NCBI GenBank assembly: GCA_015060905.1
Contig: SUXQ01000010.1
Location: 30,797 to 94,796 of the forward strand
Direction of reading: 5' to 3'
DNA length: 64,000 nucleotides
Source: Bacteroidales bacterium
Lineage (GTDB): Bacteria; Bacteroidota; Bacteroidia; Bacteroidales; Bacteroidaceae
The first letter of the stretch is position 1, and each line of letters opens with the position of its first letter. The position numbers and the translations under genes were made by a program. Positions 60,044 through 64,000 of this stretch are shown piece after piece. The notes beneath the pieces were generated by a model, which ran no database searches, was not told where the DNA came from, and saw only the letters and a program-made list of their open reading frames with translations.

Positions 60044-60223
60044 ATGATTAAGCAAAAGAGAATTACTAATAAGCATCGAAAAGAAGAACCTGTATTGGAT
60101 TTTATTTCAAGTAGAGTTAATACATTGGGGGCAAGAAGACTTACAAAAGGTATTAAAAATTTATATAGCCTATGGTTATTAGCTAAAATGAGTAACAATA
60201 TAAAAAAGTGCAACGATGAGTAA
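60044..60223 (+). CDS. Small basic hypothetical protein (59 aa)
   Basis: ATG MIKQKRITNKHRKEEPVLDFISSRVNTLGARRLTKGIKNLY...; absent from supplied ORF track (below cutoff). Confidence 0.4.
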   Translation: MIKQKRITNKHRKEEPVLDFISSRVNTLGARRLTKGIKNLYSLWLLAKMSNNIKKCNDE

Positions 60224-60252
60224 AAGAATTAACTTCATAAAACAGTAACATT

Positions 60253-60930
60253 ATGGCAAAAATCTGTTTCCCCCATTATGAGAAAGGAGAATTTGTATCG
60301 CTCGCAGAAGCATTGAAATTTTTAAAGCGTAAAGATTATTCCCTTTCGAGCGATACACTGTGGAAGATTGTACAGTACAATACTCGCTACCGCAACTATT
60401 TGCGGCGATACGGTGTAAACATCCTCATTATACGGTTTATAATAGAGGCTCCGCAGTTGATAAAAGAAACATCACTGCTTAATCATCTACGCAAGTGGGC
60501 TGCAAAGGAAAAACTCGCCGATTATGACATTCAGTGCTACAACATCAAGGACAAGGTTACTATCCTTGGGCACACATTCAATGGGCTGAAAGATATTCGC
60601 GAGCATGTCGAGCTGTGTGGTCGGGAGGGGTATGATGGCTTGCACTGTTGGTCGCCAACTGAAGTTGAACCCTACGAAGATGTGCATGTTGGTCATTTCT
60701 ATGATAATTATCCTGTGTTTGACAGCTACGACCTTGGAGATGACCGCACTTATCAGAATTATATCTTTCGAAATTCGCCTATCGCCGAGGCGAATATGAA
60801 AGAGACGTTCTGCACATTTCACGGTTTCAATTTCTGTATGGTACACGAGAATATCCCCGAAGATAGACTGCCTATTCTTTATTACAGCGGTGATGGTAAG
60901 TATATGCTGCTAGCAACAAAAAGAGAATAA
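60253..60930 (+). CDS. Hypothetical protein
   Basis: Intact 225-aa ORF. Confidence 0.6.
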   Translation: MAKICFPHYEKGEFVSLAEALKFLKRKDYSLSSDTLWKIVQYNTRYRNYLRRYGVNILIIRFIIEAPQLIKETSLLNHLRKWAAKEKLADYDIQCYNIKDKVTILGHTFNGLKDIREHVELCGREGYDGLHCWSPTEVEPYEDVHVGHFYDNYPVFDSYDLGDDRTYQNYIFRNSPIAEANMKETFCTFHGFNFCMVHENIPEDRLPILYYSGDGKYMLLATKRE

Positions 60931-61140
60931 AATGAACAGACTGCTGAGAATGGCGGGAATCCACCAATCCCGAAGGAGTACATTGAGAATGGAGAGTTTA
61001 TATTGAACAGATTAAAAAAACAAAGTCTTTCGTCAGATAAATAGTCTGTAGATTATCTTGCAGAGAATAATATTGTCTCTGTACTCGACCGTGAGATTTT
61101 CCCCTAAGAAAGAAAGATTTAATAGATCACACTTGCAATT

Positions 61141-61157
61141 TGCGTGAAAATAACGCA
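61141..61157. promoter_or_regulatory. NrtR-like operator 1
   Basis: TGCGT-GAAAATA-ACGCA. Confidence 0.6.
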
Positions 61158-61192
61158 TTTTATTTGGCGGTTTCAAAAACTCTATTTAATTT

Positions 61193-61209
61193 TGCGTAAA
61201 ATTAACGCA
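61193..61209. promoter_or_regulatory. NrtR-like operator 2
   Basis: TGCGT-AAAATTA-ACGCA. Confidence 0.65.
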
Positions 61210-61216
61210 TTAAAGT

Positions 61217-61909
61217 ATGAGCGAGCAGAAATTTTGTTATAAGTATCCGCATCCTTCTGTTACGGCAGACTGTGTGATTTTCGGTTTTGACGGTGTAAGT
61301 ATTAAGGTGTTGTTGATTCAGCGTGGCATCGAGCCATTTAAGGACAAGTGGGCGTTCCCTGGTGGTTTTATGAAGATTGACGAGACTGCCGAGGAGTGCG
61401 CAAAGCGTGAGTTGGAGGAGGAAACAGGGCTTAAAAATGCTTCTGTTGAGCAGTTTCACACCTTCTCGGATGTAAACCGCGACCCCCGTGAACGAGTAAT
61501 AACCGTGGCGCACTATGCTTTGGTAAAACTCTCGGATGTTAAAGGTGGCGATGATGCCGCATCGGCTCGTTGGTTTGCTATGGACGAAGTTCCAAGCCTT
61601 GCTTTCGACCACGACCGCATCTTGCGAATGGCAGTAAACCGCTTGAAGGAGCGCATCTGTTTTGAGCCGATAGGCTTTGAGTTGTTGCCAGAGGTGTTTA
61701 CCATGACCGAATTGCAAAACCTCTATGAGGCAATCTTGGAGGTTAAGTTCGACCGTCGCAACTTCTATAATAAGATGCTCAAACTCGGTATTCTATCAGA
61801 GGCCGAGCCACGCCCTGCAAACGCTACTAATAGAACACCAAATAAATATCGATTCAATGCTGAGAAATATGCCGAACTGAAACAAAAAGGATTTAGATTG
61901 GAATTTTGA
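61217..61909 (+). CDS. NrtR-like NUDIX-domain transcriptional regulator
   Basis: NUDIX-like GGFMKIDETAEECAKRELEEETGL plus C-terminal winged-helix (FTMTELQNLYEAILEVKFDRRNFYNKML). Confidence 0.85.
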   Translation: MSEQKFCYKYPHPSVTADCVIFGFDGVSIKVLLIQRGIEPFKDKWAFPGGFMKIDETAEECAKRELEEETGLKNASVEQFHTFSDVNRDPRERVITVAHYALVKLSDVKGGDDAASARWFAMDEVPSLAFDHDRILRMAVNRLKERICFEPIGFELLPEVFTMTELQNLYEAILEVKFDRRNFYNKMLKLGILSEAEPRPANATNRTPNKYRFNAEKYAELKQKGFRLEF

Positions 61910-61919
61910 AAATTTAACA

Positions 61920-63116
61920 ATGGAACAAGACACATTAAAAGATAAAATCAGAGGTTGCCTGATGGCAGGTGATGCGGGCGATGCACTCGGCTACGAGGTT
62001 GAGTTTATGAGCCGTCGCTCTATTCTCTCTCGCTTTGGAGAGAATGGTATCACCAAATTCGCTCTTGACTACAATGGCAAGGCTCTCATTAGCGATGATA
62101 CGCAGATGACCCTCTTTACTGCCAATGGATTGCTTACATGTATTACGATGAATAGGATGGAACACTCCTCGTGTAAAGCCGAGTTAATAGTTATGGCTGC
62201 CTACTTAGATTGGTTTTATACTCAAACGAGAGAAGAAGGCAAGCATGAACAAATTACCTGGTTGAGGGAACTCCCTGAAATGTATCATAAACGCGCTCCT
62301 GGTAATACTTGTATGGGTGCTTGTGCTAATATCATTGACGGAAAAGATGTGATGAATGACAGCAAAGGTTGTGGTGGCATTATGCGAGTTGCTCCTATGG
62401 CTCTTTTGGTGGATCAATCACCTGATTCGAGTAGATATTATTGTTCGTTAGAAGATCTTGCGGAAGGCGGATGTTATATTGCAGAACAGACGCATCAACA
62501 TCCTCTTGGTTTCCTTCCGGCAGGCTTGCTTACCGTTTTACTTTATAAGTTGTTGCCACTTACTCCTGCTCAAGCACAGGACAACATTGACAATATAGTA
62601 AGCGAGACACTATCTATCTTGGATGTGATTCGTGTGGGTAAATATGAGGAAGATAAACAGTACCTCAAGAAACTGACCGAGAAAGCTGTGCGCTTGGCTT
62701 ACTCTGACATTTCTGATGCAGACGCTATTCGTGAACTTGGTGAGGGCTGGGTTGCAGAGGAAACCTGGGCAATTGCACTCTACTCGGTTATTCGCCATAT
62801 CGACAGTGTGGAGGATGCTATTTTAGCCTCGGTTAACCACGACGGTGATAGCGATTCGACGGGCTCCGTTTGTGGTAATATTATGGGCGCAATTTATGGC
62901 TATGAGCATATCAAAGAGCGTAATATATTCTGCCCAGAAGGTAAGCAGTTGGAAGAGACTCTCGAACTTTCGGGAATCATCCTTGCTCTTGCCGATGATT
63001 TGGCTTCCGGTTGTATGCTTACCACCAGTCTATGTATGCCACAACACACACCCGAAGGCAAACAATGGTTTGAACGCTATGTCATGATGAAACCTGCGGG
63101 TATTGGCGCAAAATAA
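61920..63116 (+). CDS. ADP-ribosylglycohydrolase family protein
   Basis: GCLMAGDAGDALGYEVEF, ISDDTQMTLFTANGL, NHDGDSDSTGSVCGNIMGA. Confidence 0.93.
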   Translation: MEQDTLKDKIRGCLMAGDAGDALGYEVEFMSRRSILSRFGENGITKFALDYNGKALISDDTQMTLFTANGLLTCITMNRMEHSSCKAELIVMAAYLDWFYTQTREEGKHEQITWLRELPEMYHKRAPGNTCMGACANIIDGKDVMNDSKGCGGIMRVAPMALLVDQSPDSSRYYCSLEDLAEGGCYIAEQTHQHPLGFLPAGLLTVLLYKLLPLTPAQAQDNIDNIVSETLSILDVIRVGKYEEDKQYLKKLTEKAVRLAYSDISDADAIRELGEGWVAEETWAIALYSVIRHIDSVEDAILASVNHDGDSDSTGSVCGNIMGAIYGYEHIKERNIFCPEGKQLEETLELSGIILALADDLASGCMLTTSLCMPQHTPEGKQWFERYVMMKPAGIGAK

Positions 63117-63231
63117 CATGCACTAATTGATAGATTTGACATAAGTTCAACTCTATAATTACAAAGAAGAACATATAAGGTGTTTAGCCCGAACTGTGGG
63201 CACACCTTATATTTTTGGCAAAATTTTTAAT

Positions 63232-63248
63232 TGCGTAAATTTTACGCG
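63232..63248. promoter_or_regulatory. NrtR-like operator 3
   Basis: TGCGT-AAATTTT-ACGCG. Confidence 0.5.
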
Positions 63249-63264
63249 CTAACAATATACTACA

Positions 63265-63465
63265 ATGAAGAAACTACTTTTACTTGTCTGCCTGTCTTTG
63301 TCAAGCATATATGCTATGGCTGAGATGAAAATGGAACAAGATACAACATCTTGTTATCATCTTGAAGAAGTCAGCATTGTCAGCTTTTATCGTACCGAAG
63401 CAAGAGTTGATAATGTTGTTAATCGAGAGAAATTGAAGCATACTTTCGATATAAACAAGAGATAG
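63265..63465 (+). CDS. Short exported protein, possibly truncated
   Basis: Signal peptide MKKLLLLVCLSLSSIYAMA, then 47 aa. Confidence 0.4.
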   Translation: MKKLLLLVCLSLSSIYAMAEMKMEQDTTSCYHLEEVSIVSFYRTEARVDNVVNREKLKHTFDINKR

Positions 63466-63514
63466 ATTCTGCCCGATGCTGTACTCTATACCATAAAACA
63501 AAAACATTGATAAT

Positions 63515-63859
63515 ATGAAGAACTTTTTTACTCTTTCGTTACTGCTGGTTGCAGTTATGGCAGTTTCTTGCTCAGGTATGAGAAAGTTTGACCGTGTAGA
63601 GACTACATCGGTTGAGCGTTACAACATTGTTTACAGAGACAACAAGTGTGGCTTGTATGACATTCAGGCCGATAGTCTTGTTACGGCTATCAAATATGAT
63701 GCATTAAGGTATGGCAGAACTGCATCGGAGGGAGGATATGAGTTCACTATATGGGTGGGCGAAATGGAAAACTACGAAGGTATGATATCCATTGAAAGCA
63801 CTACCAACGAGCCTATGGAGATTATGTTCCCTAAGAGAGGAGATTCAACTGAAAAGTAA
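63515..63859 (+). CDS. Small lipoprotein
   Basis: VAVMAVSCSGMRK lipobox. Confidence 0.6.
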   Translation: MKNFFTLSLLLVAVMAVSCSGMRKFDRVETTSVERYNIVYRDNKCGLYDIQADSLVTAIKYDALRYGRTASEGGYEFTIWVGEMENYEGMISIESTTNEPMEIMFPKRGDSTEK

Positions 63860-63879
63860 CGACACAAAAGATTGAAATA

Positions 63880-64000
63880 ATGGATAACTCACGATTTTCT
63901 AAAATTACACACATTGCAGATCTAATTATCTGTAGTGTGTGGTTATTATTGGTTGCGCACGAGGAGATTAGCGGATGGATGATAAATCCCTTTATTTTGC
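63880..64000 (+). CDS. Partial membrane protein running off the window
   Basis: MDNSRFSKITHIADLIICSVWLLLVAHEEISGWMINPFIL... Confidence 0.45.
   Translation, partial: MDNSRFSKITHIADLIICSVWLLLVAHEEISGWMINPFIL

Noticed and set aside
1-64000. CRISPR array, tRNA or rRNA genes
   Set aside because: No regularly spaced direct repeats and no recognisable tRNA or rRNA sequence noticed; tRNAscan/Infernal would be decisive.

Overview
The window is a Bacteroidales-type chromosome segment. Gene order and promoter motifs of the TTTG-N19-21-TAnnTTTG type support this; no species call is made. (1) ~0-19.7 kb: an unusually expanded MacAB/TolC-like efflux locus with one HlyD-like adaptor, one ABC ATPase, one TolC-like protein and ten FtsX/MacB-type permeases in five A/B pairs, followed by an NtrC-family response regulator and a histidine kinase. 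(2) ~19.7-36.7 kb: mostly ordinary genes: an MscS-family channel, an ECF sigma factor with a partner, a 485-bp element bounded by 20-bp inverted repeats, rnhB, sufSDCB, cvpA, infB-nusA-rimP and a GH78-like rhamnosidase. (3) ~36.8-60 kb: the most interesting part. A tyrosine recombinase lies next to a candidate invertible promoter segment, followed by an UpxY/NusG-like antiterminator. Next comes a long operon with two papain-like proteases and a catalytically degenerate paralog, a MORN-like protein, membrane proteins, a P-loop GTPase, an FGE/SUMF1-domain membrane protein, Sel1 repeats and lipoproteins. After that are an exported caspase-like protein, a sigma factor with a putative anti-sigma, and an exported TPR-CHAT protein. 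A bipartite motif, GGTTAC-N15/16-(T/A)CATWA, recurs before several of these transcription units and points to a locus-wide regulon. (4) ~61-64 kb: an NrtR-like NUDIX regulator with TGCGT-N7-ACGCR palindromes and an ADP-ribosylglycohydrolase. No tRNA, rRNA or CRISPR array was recognised.
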